Source: DATKGL01 sp035510795 (lineage in GTDB: Bacteria > Patescibacteriota > Saccharimonadia > Saccharimonadales > UBA4665). From it: a stretch of 23,622 nucleotides of DNA. Positions 15,207 through 22,802 of this stretch are shown here, piece after piece. Each line of letters begins with the position of its first letter. Position 1 is the first letter of the stretch. The position numbers and the translations under genes were made by a program. The stretch covers positions 1-23,622 of the forward strand of contig DATKGL010000008.1 of the NCBI GenBank assembly GCA_035510795.1, written 5' to 3'. Under the pieces are notes generated by a model. The model made no database searches. It was not told the DNA's origin and worked only from the letters and a program-made list of their open reading frames with translations.

Positions 15207-15800
15207 CTAGACTTCGCCAAGAGCCATCCGGGCAAAGCGCCGAACTACGATATTTTCTCCAAGTTTTGCGTTGTTCTGTTTGATGTAATCCCCGACAGTT
15301 TGATCGGGGTCCTTAACGAATGGCTGAGTAAGCAGACAGCGTTCGTCAAAATACTTTTTAACCTGCTCTCCCGCAATTTTTGTTATCATTTCGGCGGGTT
15401 TATTGTCAGCTTTCAGTTTATCCGAAAAATCATCGGTAACTTGTTTCTTGACCGCTAGTGGGATGTCATCAACTGTTAAATATTCCGGGTTGGAAGCGGC
15501 AATATGCAGAGTTAGATCTTTTACGAGATTGGTAAATATTTCATTACGAGCTACGAAATCGGTCTCGCAATTGACCTCGACCAACACGCCAATCCGGTTA
15601 TTGTGATTATAGGTACCAATAACGCCGGCCCGGGCTTCTCGCTCCATTCGTTTTTCGGCTTTAGTCAGACCTTTTTTTCTCATAGCAGAAAGAGCTGCGT
15701 CAAAATCGCCGCTTGAATCTTCCAGAGCTTTTTTGGCATCAGTCATTCCAACACCTGTTAGCTCGCGTAATCTTTTAATTTCGCCAAAACTTGAAATCAT
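15207..15800 (-). CDS. tsf: Elongation factor Ts, short form
   Basis: EF-Ts exchanges GDP for GTP on EF-Tu. The 197 residues start with the UBA-like helical domain (IKRLRELTGVGMTDAKKAL) and carry the EF-Tu-contacting TDFVAR motif (80-85). One core domain follows, ending with QPFVKDPDQTVGDYI and ENIVVRRFARMALGE. E. coli EF-Ts has about 283 residues, so one core subdomain and the coiled-coil region are reduced, as in other short bacterial EF-Ts proteins. The start ATG at 15798-15800 is 6 nt after the rpsB stop. AGGAG inside the end of rpsB, 9 nt upstream, serves as Shine-Dalgarno. It is co-transcribed with rpsB. Confidence 0.96.
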   Translation of the reverse strand: MISSFGEIKRLRELTGVGMTDAKKALEDSSGDFDAALSAMRKKGLTKAEKRMEREARAGVIGTYNHNNRIGVLVEVNCETDFVARNEIFTNLVKDLTLHIAASNPEYLTVDDIPLAVKKQVTDDFSDKLKADNKPAEMITKIAGEQVKKYFDERCLLTQPFVKDPDQTVGDYIKQNNAKLGENIVVRRFARMALGEV

Positions 15801-15806
15801 GATTAA

Positions 15807-16535
15807 TTACTCCTGCTTATCTTTAGTATCAGCTGTTTTCTTGGGTTCTAACTTGCCGCGTTCAATTGCCAGTTTGACGTGATCAGTTATCAACTGAATA
15901 GTTTTTATAGCATCATCGTTGGCAGGAATCGGATAAGCAACCAAGCTGGGGTCGGCATTTGTATCAACTATTGCGACAACTGGTATGCCTAGTTTTCGAG
16001 CTTCTTTTAGGGCATTTATCTCATGTATGATATCGACAATAAATAAAGCTCCCGGGCGGGCGGCCATTTCTTTAATACCGCCATACATGTGATTTTTTTG
16101 ATCAATTTCTTCCTGGTAACGTTGAACTTCAAGTTTGCTATATTTCGCACTAAGTTCCCCTGTTTGCATTCTAGACTCTAAATCTTTAAGATGTTTAACC
16201 TGGCCACCGATTGTTGTCCAATTGGTTAACATACCGCCCAACCAGCGCTCATTAACATAGGGCATGTGAGTTGTTTCCGCTACAGACTTAATAATGTCTT
16301 TGGCCTGACGTTTAGTGCCTACCAGCAATATTTGTTTGCCCTGAGCTACGGTTTGAGTTATAAAACCGAGGGCATCATCTAGTTTCTGGACGGTTATGGT
16401 TAGGTCAATAATGTGAGCTCCATTTTTTTTACCAAATATGTATGGAGCCATTTTAGGGTGCCAGCGGCTTGTTTTATGACCAAAATGAGCACCTGATTCT
16501 AATAATTTTTTAACGTCTAATGATTCTACGGCCAT
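15807..16535 (-). CDS. rpsB: Small ribosomal subunit protein S2
   Basis: S2 of the 30S subunit, 242 residues (E. coli 241). Family blocks are clear: LLESGAHFGHKTSRWHPKM, YIFGKKNGAHIIDL, ILLVGTKRQAKDI, YVNERWLGGMLTNW, IVDIIHEINALKEARKLGIP and VAIVDTNADPSLVAYPIPANDDA. The coiled-coil insertion lies around residues 110-150. The ATG at 16533-16535 is preceded by AAAGGA, 9 nt upstream. It heads rpsB-tsf-frr with its own strong promoter and a leader that can fold, compatible with S2 autoregulation as known in other bacteria. Confidence 0.97.
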   Translation of the reverse strand: MAVESLDVKKLLESGAHFGHKTSRWHPKMAPYIFGKKNGAHIIDLTITVQKLDDALGFITQTVAQGKQILLVGTKRQAKDIIKSVAETTHMPYVNERWLGGMLTNWTTIGGQVKHLKDLESRMQTGELSAKYSKLEVQRYQEEIDQKNHMYGGIKEMAARPGALFIVDIIHEINALKEARKLGIPVVAIVDTNADPSLVAYPIPANDDAIKTIQLITDHVKLAIERGKLEPKKTADTKDKQE

Positions 16536-16555
16536 CTATATAATCCTTTCACACC

Positions 16556-16614
16556 ATTTGGGCACCTTTATCAGATCAAGTATTCACTAATAAAGAGGAC
16601 TTGCCAACCCAAAT
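16556..16614 (-). promoter_or_regulatory. Foldable rpsB leader, candidate S2 autoregulatory element
   Basis: Within the leader of about 94 nt, two nested inverted repeats can pair: ATTTGGG with CCCAAAT (16608-16614 with 16556-16562, 7 bp) and, inside it, CTTTAT with ATAAAG (16590-16595 with 16566-16571, 6 bp). The outer stem ends some 20 nt before the rpsB ATG, close to the AAAGGA Shine-Dalgarno. S2 represses its own operon through the leader in E. coli and other bacteria; whether this RNA belongs to a described S2-leader class cannot be told by eye. Confidence 0.45.
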
Positions 16615-16635
16615 TGCTTAGTTATTCTGGGCATT

Positions 16636-16664
16636 ATTATATTAGAAACAGCGTAATTGTTCAA
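16636..16664 (-). promoter_or_regulatory. Sigma70-type promoter for rpsB-tsf-frr
   Basis: Minus-strand TTGAAC (16659-16664) and a perfect TATAAT (16636-16641) are separated by exactly 17 nt. The start site should fall near 16629, giving a leader of about 94 nt. This is one of the best promoter matches in the window and lies back to back with the rpmE promoter. Confidence 0.75.
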
Positions 16665-16683
16665 TAGCCGCCTTTCCCACTGC

Positions 16684-16712
16684 TTGACCGAAGGACAACA
16701 GATGTGTATAGT
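16684..16712 (+). promoter_or_regulatory. Sigma70-type promoter for rpmE
   Basis: TTGACC (16684-16689) and TATAGT (16707-16712) are 17 nt apart on the + strand, a 5/6 and 5/6 match. The start site should fall near 16719, only about 8 nt before the rpmE ATG, which would leave almost no leader. Confidence 0.65.
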
Positions 16713-16726
16713 TCAATGAGCAAAAT

Positions 16727-17068
16727 ATGAAAAAAGATTTACACCCTGATAATTATCGGCCAGTAGTTTTCCAAGACCTTAACAATGGCAAGGCTTTTTT
16801 GACGCGGTCAACTATTATTACAGAAGAGACAATAAAATGGGACGACGGCAAGGAATATCCTCTGGCAAAGGTACATATAACCAGTTATTCGCACCCCTTC
16901 TTCACCGGCGAGGAACGCGTTTTAGACATCGAAGGAAGAGTAGATAAATTCAAAGCTCGGGCGGCCGCCGGGCAAGAAGCCCGCCAGCGTAAAGCCGAAC
17001 AAGCCAGTAAGCGTAAAACTCCAAAACCAAAAACCCAACAGAAAACAACATCTCAGAAAATCGGTTAG
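16727..17068 (+). CDS. rpmE: Large ribosomal subunit protein L31, type B-like with basic C-terminal tail
   Basis: The L31 core is visible as MKKDLHPDNYRPVVFQDLNNGKAF, the strand STIITEETIKWDDGKEYPL and SYSHPFFTGEERVLDIEGRVDKF (to about 72). There are no cysteines, so this is the zinc-free (C-minus, type B, ykgM-like) form. About 40 residues of Lys/Arg/Ala/Gln-rich, low-complexity tail follow, making 113 residues against some 80-90 for the family. Such tails may contact rRNA. No Shine-Dalgarno precedes the ATG, and the promoter predicts a very short leader. It is followed by prfA after 64 nt, an rpmE-prfA-prmC order also known in Firmicutes. Confidence 0.9.
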   Translation: MKKDLHPDNYRPVVFQDLNNGKAFLTRSTIITEETIKWDDGKEYPLAKVHITSYSHPFFTGEERVLDIEGRVDKFKARAAAGQEARQRKAEQASKRKTPKPKTQQKTTSQKIG

Positions 17069-17132
17069 CTGTTTTAATTAATACTGGTTACTTTTTTACG
17101 TATTTTTATTTATATTGATTAGAGAGAACACA

Positions 17133-18191
17133 ATGGAACAACATGAAATTTCACTGAGACAGGAGTTAGACACACTTCAACAACAGTTACAAGATCCGAA
17201 TATCTATAAGCAACCGGACTATCCAAAAATAGCTAAACGGACACAGGAACTCGAAAATATCATTGGTTTATTCAATGACAGGGCCGATGCAATAAAAAAG
17301 TTAAGCGAAGCACATCATTTAACTAATAGCGCAGAGCCCGAATTAGCTCTGCTGGCCAATAATGAAATAGTCGAGATAAACGATCGGCTATCGGTTATTA
17401 GCATAAAATTAGCAGACCTGCTGAATACCAAAGACCCCAATGATAAAAGAAATGTTGTCATTGAAATCCGGGCAGCGGCCGGCGGTGACGAAGCAAGTCT
17501 ATTTGCCGGCGATTTATATAAAGTGTACTTTCGCTGGGCTGAACGGCATGGTCATAGAGTTGAATTGATCAGTGAAAGTCCAAGTGATGTCGGCGGGTTC
17601 AAAGAAATAATTTTCGGGATCAAAGGGTCTGATTTATATAAACAATTAAAGTATGAAGCTGGCGTTCACCGCGTTCAAAGAGTTCCTTCTACCGAATCAC
17701 AGGGTCGTATCCACACTTCAACAGTAACAGTTGCTGTACTTCCTGAAGCCGAGGAAACAGATGTAAGTATTGACCCAAAAGATCTGAGAATAGACGTCTT
17801 CAGGTCCAGCGGACATGGCGGCCAGAGCGTGAATACAACCGATTCTGCCGTCAGGATTACTTACCTGCCAACTGGAATTGTTGTGACTTGCCAGGATGAG
17901 AAATCGCAAATTAAAAATAAAGACAAAGCATTAGGCGTCTTGCGATCACGTTTGCTGGCTATTAAAATAGAAGCCGATCGGCAGGCTTTAAGCGACAAAC
18001 GCAAAAACTTAATCGGCTCCGGTGACCGCTCGGAAAAAATTCGGACATACAATTTCCCGCAAGACCGCGTGACTGATCACCGAATCAATTACTCCCGAAG
18101 CAATGTGAACGGTGTTCTGAATGGGGAGATTGATGACCTTATTGAAAAACTCCAATCATATGAAAAAGAACTCATCGCCGAGTCTAGCTGA
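17133..18191 (+). CDS. prfA: Peptide chain release factor 1 (RF1)
   Basis: RF1 terminates at UAA and UAG. The 352 residues contain the PxT stop-reading tripeptide as PST (185-187, in HRVQRVPSTESQGRIHTS), the hydrolysis motif GHGGQ (GGQ 229-231) and RAAAGGDEASLFAGDL. The start is ATG 17133-17135 with GAGAG about 7 nt upstream; a TTG at 17115 would extend the frame by six codons and has no such signal. Length agrees with the family (about 355-360). It ends with TGA, a codon RF1 itself does not read, so its own termination needs RF2. It overlaps prmC, whose product methylates the GGQ glutamine. Confidence 0.96.
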   Translation: MEQHEISLRQELDTLQQQLQDPNIYKQPDYPKIAKRTQELENIIGLFNDRADAIKKLSEAHHLTNSAEPELALLANNEIVEINDRLSVISIKLADLLNTKDPNDKRNVVIEIRAAAGGDEASLFAGDLYKVYFRWAERHGHRVELISESPSDVGGFKEIIFGIKGSDLYKQLKYEAGVHRVQRVPSTESQGRIHTSTVTVAVLPEAEETDVSIDPKDLRIDVFRSSGHGGQSVNTTDSAVRITYLPTGIVVTCQDEKSQIKNKDKALGVLRSRLLAIKIEADRQALSDKRKNLIGSGDRSEKIRTYNFPQDRVTDHRINYSRSNVNGVLNGEIDDLIEKLQSYEKELIAESS

Positions 18192-18984
18192 ACTATTAAA
18201 ACGACAGACCGACAGGCTTAAGGCGGCCGGAATATCAACGGCCCGATTGGACTGCTTAGTCATTTTTGAAGATACATTGTCCATTAATCGAGCTGAAATT
18301 CTTGCCCGTCCCGATTTTAGGCCGAGTCAACCCAAGATTAAACAAATAGAATTGAGGGTTGCGCGCCGAGAGAACAATGAGCCGCTCGCCTATATCAGGG
18401 GGAAAGCTTACTTTTACGGGCGCGAGTTTTTAGTCAATCACCATACGCTGGTACCGAGACCTGAAACCGAAACAATGATAGATGTTATTAAAAAAATTCC
18501 TTTGCCCGATGACGCAAAAATTGCTGATATTGGTTGCGGGTCGGGTTGTATCGGTATAACGCTGGCACTGGAGCTAGAAGGCTGCCAGATTGATCTTATA
18601 GATATTGATAAACAATGCTTAAAAATGGCCCGACTTAACTCCCGGGTATTGGGCGTAAAAACTCATTCTTATCTTCAGGATTTACTAAATAATAATTACT
18701 CAGATTATGACCTGATAGCCGCTAACCTCCCCTACGTTCCCGCTGAACATATAATCAATGAATCGGCCATGTTTGAACCAAAACATGCCATATTTGGCGG
18801 CAAAGACGGGCTTGATCTGTACCGCCGACTATTTGATAACACCGCTAAGCACAATCATCCGCCAAGCTACATTATTACCGAGAGTTTGCCGCCTCAACAC
18901 CAACAACTAGCTTCAATAGCTAAAAAGTACGGCTATAAGCTATCTCTTACTGATGATTTTATTCAACTTTTTGTAAAAACTTAG
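18133..18984 (+). CDS. prmC: Release factor glutamine N5-methyltransferase PrmC (HemK)
   Basis: PrmC methylates the GGQ glutamine of RF1 and RF2 with S-adenosylmethionine. The N-terminal helical domain starts at SLAELLKRQTDRLKAAGI. The linker has the typical EPLAYIRGKAYFYGREF and LVPRPETE. The Rossmann core has motif I, ADIGCGSGCIGI, and the substrate motif is NLPY (usually NPPY) in AANLPYVP. The start is uncertain: ATG 18133 has GGGGAG closely upstream, while ATG 18160 gives a more family-like N terminus; either overlaps the end of prfA (59 or 32 nt), implying coupling. With 18133 the protein has 283 residues. Its TAG overlaps the htrA stop on the other strand. Confidence 0.93.
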   Translation: MTLLKNSNHMKKNSSPSLAELLKRQTDRLKAAGISTARLDCLVIFEDTLSINRAEILARPDFRPSQPKIKQIELRVARRENNEPLAYIRGKAYFYGREFLVNHHTLVPRPETETMIDVIKKIPLPDDAKIADIGCGSGCIGITLALELEGCQIDLIDIDKQCLKMARLNSRVLGVKTHSYLQDLLNNNYSDYDLIAANLPYVPAEHIINESAMFEPKHAIFGGKDGLDLYRRLFDNTAKHNHPPSYIITESLPPQHQQLASIAKKYGYKLSLTDDFIQLFVKT

Positions 18985-20339
18985 CTTGTTGGGACTGTAC
19001 CGAGCGTCGCTTGAATTGAAATAGTTTTGCTATTTCTGATAACTGTAAGATTAACGGTCTGACCAACGGAATCTTGATCAAGAATTGATGTCAGACTATT
19101 GTTCTCATTAATGGCCGTCCCGTTAATTTTTGTAATAATATCACCACTCTGTAAGCCGGCTGAAGCGGCCGGGCTACCAGATTCTACAGGATCCTGACCT
19201 ATTACACCTGATGGGGGAATCCAAGCACCCTGATTGACACTTAGATTGTACTGCTGAGCGACGTCATTCGTTATTGGAATATAAACGACCCCTAGGTAGG
19301 GCTGCTGAAGCTTGCCTGTCTGCTCAACGCTTTTGATTAACCCTGTGACGTCATTGATTGGAATGGCAAACCCGATGTTCTGGGCGTTGCTAGCGATGGC
19401 GGTGTTGATGCCGATTACTTGACCATTTAAATTAACAAGCGGCCCGCCGGAGTTCCCTTCATTGATAGCGGCATCGGTCTGGAATAAATCAACTAGGTTT
19501 TCTTCTGATGTATCACTGGTATCGCCCGCTTGAATGCTTCGTCCGTATCCAGAAATAATGCCACTAGTAACCGTGTTTTGGAACTGGCCAAGAGCATTAC
19601 CAATTGCAACGACTGGATAACCAATTTGCATATCACTGGAGTTCCCTATCGTGGCCGGAACCAACTGCCGGCCGTTAAGATTCTGAATTTGCAGAAAAGC
19701 GATGTCTAAGCTGTCGGTCTGTGAGGTTTCACCGATTACTTTAACGTTGTTATATTGGGTGCCGTCTGACAGCGTTACCGAAACGCTGGTCGTCCCTACG
19801 GGTATGACGTGGCGGTTAGTGATAATCAAGCCATTGGCTGAAAGTATAATCCCAGTACCGGCATCTTCTTGCTGAGTACTGAGAGGCGACACGCCGGTAA
19901 AACCAAATAAATCAGTTGAATCACTGGTCGTAGACTGACTTGTGACATCAATAGAAACAACGCTTTGTCCGACGGTCGAAGCAATCTTATTAATTGTGTC
20001 ACCGTTATCACTAACCACTACCTCGCCTGTCCCAGTGGCAATTGGCGTCAGAGAATGAGTGCTGTTATAGCGCGAGGCTCCTAGCCAACCGCCCAAAAAT
20101 CCAGCTAGGCCACTGATTATCACTACTAACAATATGGCGGCTCGAAATAAATAGTCTTTGGGGTCGAGCTTCTTGCGCTTGGCGGATTTTTCGACTATGC
20201 GTTGCGGAAATGAAAAGTATTTTCGGCTCGAAGAGTCATCTTTGACTAGGCGCCCACCATGCAAATGATGCCACTCGTTAGGATCAGCCTGTTCCAGGTC
20301 GTCTGTCGCTTTATCAATTTGATCGTTTTCTGTCATCAT
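18981..20339 (-). CDS. HtrA/Deg-type membrane-anchored serine protease with one PDZ domain
   Basis: The 452 residues comprise a cytosolic N terminus of about 60, one membrane anchor (about 66-88, ILLVVIISGLAGFLGGW), a Ser/Thr-rich linker, a trypsin-like domain with the full triad (His177 in TNRHV, Asp212 in SLDIAF, Ser297 in GNSGGP), and a PDZ domain (about 346-447, with GSPAASAGLQSGDIITKINGT). This is the layout of Gram-positive HtrA proteases, which degrade misfolded exported proteins outside the membrane. The start at 20337-20339 (a double ATG) is set by GGGAGGGG at 20342-20349. The 10-nt gap after the membrane-protein gene implies one operon. A longer frame to 20366 overlaps that gene and is not needed. 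Confidence 0.95.
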   Translation of the reverse strand: MMTENDQIDKATDDLEQADPNEWHHLHGGRLVKDDSSSRKYFSFPQRIVEKSAKRKKLDPKDYLFRAAILLVVIISGLAGFLGGWLGASRYNSTHSLTPIATGTGEVVVSDNGDTINKIASTVGQSVVSIDVTSQSTTSDSTDLFGFTGVSPLSTQQEDAGTGIILSANGLIITNRHVIPVGTTSVSVTLSDGTQYNNVKVIGETSQTDSLDIAFLQIQNLNGRQLVPATIGNSSDMQIGYPVVAIGNALGQFQNTVTSGIISGYGRSIQAGDTSDTSEENLVDLFQTDAAINEGNSGGPLVNLNGQVIGINTAIASNAQNIGFAIPINDVTGLIKSVEQTGKLQQPYLGVVYIPITNDVAQQYNLSVNQGAWIPPSGVIGQDPVESGSPAASAGLQSGDIITKINGTAINENNSLTSILDQDSVGQTVNLTVIRNSKTISIQATLGTVPTS

Positions 20340-20349
20340 TTCCCCTCCC

Positions 20350-21099
20350 TTAGACAATCTTATCACCCCAGTTTGACAGCGATAATATTAAAATAATTAT
20401 TGCTAACATTATAAAGACAAACTGGCGCTGAAGTAATTTAGATAACCGGTCGTTGTGATCAAAGTAATACAGTGCAGCTATACCATATCCGATAACAGTC
20501 AGTAAAACTGTCGGCTGGGCAAACAGCCCATAAAAAAGCAGCCAATGCCCCAACAGCCAGGTTAAGGCGGCAGCAAAATATGCCCAAGTATATGAAAGAA
20601 GTTTGCTGTAGGGTTCTTCGTAGCCGTCAAAAAAGTGTCTGGCGCAGATATAGCAGACCAATCCACTGGCCGCAACTAGGCCGTAGAGAGGTGCGGACGG
20701 CCATTCTAAGAATATAGCCATTAGTCCGAACAGTTGAGCCAGCATGGCCTGCGAAGATACCCCTAAAACGGTCGCCATCGGCTTAATAACCGTTAACCAA
20801 GTTACGTATAGAGCCGTCCAGACCAGCTGCCAAAGTAAGCTGTTGGTATGAATCATGAAGAAAACAATAGAAACGCCGATAATAATATCGACACCATTGG
20901 CTCTAATATTAGCCGGCCAGTAACGCGGTTTTACAGCAAACATACGCCATTTACTTAACAAAATAATGGCCAAAGCCAGCTGGAAAAAATTGATTCTTAC
21001 TAAAATTAATACCAGCAAAGGTACTAAAATAACTAAAAACAAATGTAAAACATTCGAAAAACCGTTACTCGGTTTTAGTTTTTCGATAAAGTCTCTCAT
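20350..21099 (-). CDS. Polytopic membrane protein of unknown function
   Basis: I do not recognise this family. The roughly 249 residues form about eight or nine hydrophobic segments (for example VLHLFLVILVPLLVLILV, VDIIIGVSIVFFMI, FVFIMLAIIILILSL) linked by short loops, with few charges apart from KPRYWPANIR and HFFDGYEEPYSK. No catalytic or transporter signature is evident, and it has no signal peptide beyond the first helix. I use ATG 21097-21099; a TTG two codons earlier is open. No Shine-Dalgarno is present, and TATAAT lies 12 nt upstream. It directly precedes htrA in the same transcript, so a link to envelope proteostasis is possible but unproven. Confidence 0.75.
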   Translation of the reverse strand: MRDFIEKLKPSNGFSNVLHLFLVILVPLLVLILVRINFFQLALAIILLSKWRMFAVKPRYWPANIRANGVDIIIGVSIVFFMIHTNSLLWQLVWTALYVTWLTVIKPMATVLGVSSQAMLAQLFGLMAIFLEWPSAPLYGLVAASGLVCYICARHFFDGYEEPYSKLLSYTWAYFAAALTWLLGHWLLFYGLFAQPTVLLTVIGYGIAALYYFDHNDRLSKLLQRQFVFIMLAIIILILSLSNWGDKIV

Positions 21100-21111
21100 T
21101 TTCAATAAGTA

Positions 21112-21117
21112 ATTATA
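21112..21117 (-). promoter_or_regulatory. -10 box for the membrane protein-htrA operon
   Basis: Perfect TATAAT on the minus strand, 12 nt before the ATG at 21099. No recognisable -35 lies 16-18 nt upstream. The predicted leader would be only a few nucleotides. Confidence 0.45.
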
Positions 21118-21218
21118 GCAAACTGCTTGACATTAGCATTATTGGATAAGGCTAAAGTTCAAATAAAATCAATGATATCTATCAACTTTTTAAAATACTA
21201 ATAATTGGGTAATTACCG

Positions 21219-21224
21219 TATAAT
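21219..21224 (+). promoter_or_regulatory. -10 box for lepB
   Basis: Perfect TATAAT on the + strand, 11 nt before the lepB ATG. No convincing -35 is placed correctly. GAGG (21225-21228) could be a Shine-Dalgarno, but if this box is used the transcript would start downstream of it. Confidence 0.4.
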
Positions 21225-21235
21225 GAGGCTCTGTA

Positions 21236-21913
21236 ATGCTAAAATTTAGATCCAAAAAGAAGCAAAACCCTCCGCCCGCCGGGCCAAATAAATATCCTGA
21301 CGCTGAGCCCGATTCTGAAGTTGTGACCCAAACCAGCAGCAGAAATATCCCCAGTATTATCAGCACGATACTGGTAATTTTAATTGCCCCGATTATTGCT
21401 CTTTTCCTGACTTTCTTTGTTTTCCAGCAATATCAGGTCGATGGTCCAAGTATGCAAACAACTCTGCAGACCGGTAATCGCTTGATTGTATTAAAATTAC
21501 CTCGTACCTGGGCCAGAATTACAGGTCACGCTTATATCCCTGACCGCGGTAATATTGTCGTCTTCCAGGAACCTAACATTTCCAACTTGACTTTAACGGG
21601 TTCCGATCAGTTGATTAAACGAGTAATCGGCTTACCTGGCGATCATCTCGTTATTAGTAACGGTAAAGTTACCATATATAACAAAGCTCACCCGAAGGGC
21701 TTTGATCCTGACTCCACCCTGCCTTATGGCAAAGTTATTGGATATACCTCTGGTAACATTAATTTGACTGTGCCGCCTAATCATATATTCGTTATGGGGG
21801 ATAATCGCCCGGATTCATTAGATTCTAGAGTATTTGGTACTGTCCCGGTCAATGAAATACTAGGTAAACTCGTTATTCGGATTACACCCGTCAGTGAATA
21901 TAAAGTCTTCTAA
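21236..21913 (+). CDS. lepB: Signal peptidase I
   Basis: Signal peptidase I removes N-terminal signal peptides after export. The 225 residues have a hydrophilic N terminus of about 38 (Pro- and Lys-rich), one membrane helix (about 40-62), the nucleophile Ser72 in VDGPSMQTTL, the general-base Lys128 in LIKRVIGLPGD, and the closing MGDNRPDSLDSRVFG block. The Ser/Lys dyad is intact. The arrangement is that of single-anchor Gram-positive SPases. The ATG at 21236 is the natural start. It diverges from the membrane protein-htrA operon and meets parB tail to tail with one base between the stops. It works on the same export route as the SecA encoded here. Confidence 0.96.
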   Translation: MLKFRSKKKQNPPPAGPNKYPDAEPDSEVVTQTSSRNIPSIISTILVILIAPIIALFLTFFVFQQYQVDGPSMQTTLQTGNRLIVLKLPRTWARITGHAYIPDRGNIVVFQEPNISNLTLTGSDQLIKRVIGLPGDHLVISNGKVTIYNKAHPKGFDPDSTLPYGKVIGYTSGNINLTVPPNHIFVMGDNRPDSLDSRVFGTVPVNEILGKLVIRITPVSEYKVF

Positions 21914-21914
21914 A

Positions 21915-22802
21915 TTATTTTAGCTTCAGCAGGCGCTTGAGTAGACTTCGTAGATCGTCAGTTGACTTAAATTCAATTTCAAGTTTTCCGCCGTGAGCCG
22001 TAAGTCGGATACTAACCGGTGTATTGAGCTTTTCGCTTAGTCGCTTGGTCTGCGGCGTACTGGTTTGCATTCGCTTTTTAATTTCTTTTGTTTCAGCGCT
22101 GTGGTTAGTGGATTTAAAAACTGTCACAAAGCGTTCCGCTTGGCGAACCGACCAGCCATTCTTAATAATTGAATTCATTAGTTCTGTTTGCTTTTCGGGA
22201 TAATTCATCAACGACAGAAGTGATCTGGCATGACCTTCGGTGATCTTGCCTTCAGCCAGTGCTTCTTTCACATGATCAGGCAGCTGTAAGAGTCGCAAAA
22301 TATTATTAATAGTCGGGTAAGCTTTACCCAGTCGCTGGGCAATACTGTTAACACTCATGTTGAACTGATTATGGAGCTGGTCAAAGGTCAGGGCCTGGTC
22401 AAGCGGCGACAAGTCTACTCGTTGCACGTTTTCAACTAAAGCAATTTGGATGCGCTCTAATTCCCTGCTGGATCGAATTACGGCCGGAATTTTAGCTAAT
22501 CCGGCAATTTTAGCCGCCCGCCATCTTCTTTCACCGGCAATGATTATATAACCCTCGTCATTGTCTTTGGGCGTAACAATAATCGGCTGCAATACGCCGT
22601 GTTCTTTGATGGAATCGGCTAGCTCATTGAGAGCTGACAGTTCAAAAGTCCGGCGGGGCTGATTAGAATTAGGCTCAATTAAATCAAGTTTTATCTGGTG
22701 AATCCGTTCACCCTCTTCTATGACTAAAGAAATATCTAGATTTTTCGGCAAAAGACTATCAAATCCCCTGCCTAAACCCCTTTTTGCTGTAGATTTAGCC
22801 AT
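21915..22802 (-). CDS. parB: Chromosome-partitioning protein ParB (Spo0J-like)
   Basis: ParB binds parS sites, spreads as a CTP-dependent clamp, and is moved by ParA. The 295 residues begin with the typical KRGLGRGFDSLLP, followed by the N-terminal domain with IEPNSNQPRR and the nucleotide-binding GERRWR motif (90-95). Next come ALVENVQRVDLSPLDQA, a helix-turn-helix (about 150-172, SIAQRLGKAYPTINNILRLL) and a C-terminal dimerisation region. The start is ATG 22800-22802, overlapping the parA stop by 8 nt. A perfect AAGGAGG inside parA lies about 15 nt upstream, a rather long spacing. A longer frame into parA (to 22916) is rejected. Confidence 0.96.
   Translation of the reverse strand: MAKSTAKRGLGRGFDSLLPKNLDISLVIEEGERIHQIKLDLIEPNSNQPRRTFELSALNELADSIKEHGVLQPIIVTPKDNDEGYIIIAGERRWRAAKIAGLAKIPAVIRSSRELERIQIALVENVQRVDLSPLDQALTFDQLHNQFNMSVNSIAQRLGKAYPTINNILRLLQLPDHVKEALAEGKITEGHARSLLSLMNYPEKQTELMNSIIKNGWSVRQAERFVTVFKSTNHSAETKEIKKRMQTSTPQTKRLSEKLNTPVSIRLTAHGGKLEIEFKSTDDLRSLLKRLLKLK

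Noticed and set aside
15800..15874. CRISPR array, tRNA or rRNA genes anywhere in the window
   Set aside because: No regularly spaced direct repeats were seen, and all gaps are under 300 bases with none showing a cloverleaf or rRNA-like sequence.
15870..15892. parS-like GTTTGACGTGATCA on the + strand inside rpsB
   Set aside because: Only 10 of 14 positions match the parS consensus and the palindrome is broken on one side. It lies in coding sequence.
259..18191. UGA recoding as in SR1/Gracilibacteria
   Set aside because: RF2 is present and TGA ends hpf, lysS, proS and prfA at family-consistent lengths; no in-frame TGA interrupts conserved domains.
21127..21132. Perfect TTGACA upstream of lepB
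   Set aside because: No -10-like hexamer lies 16-18 nt downstream, and the TATAAT at 21219 is far too distant.
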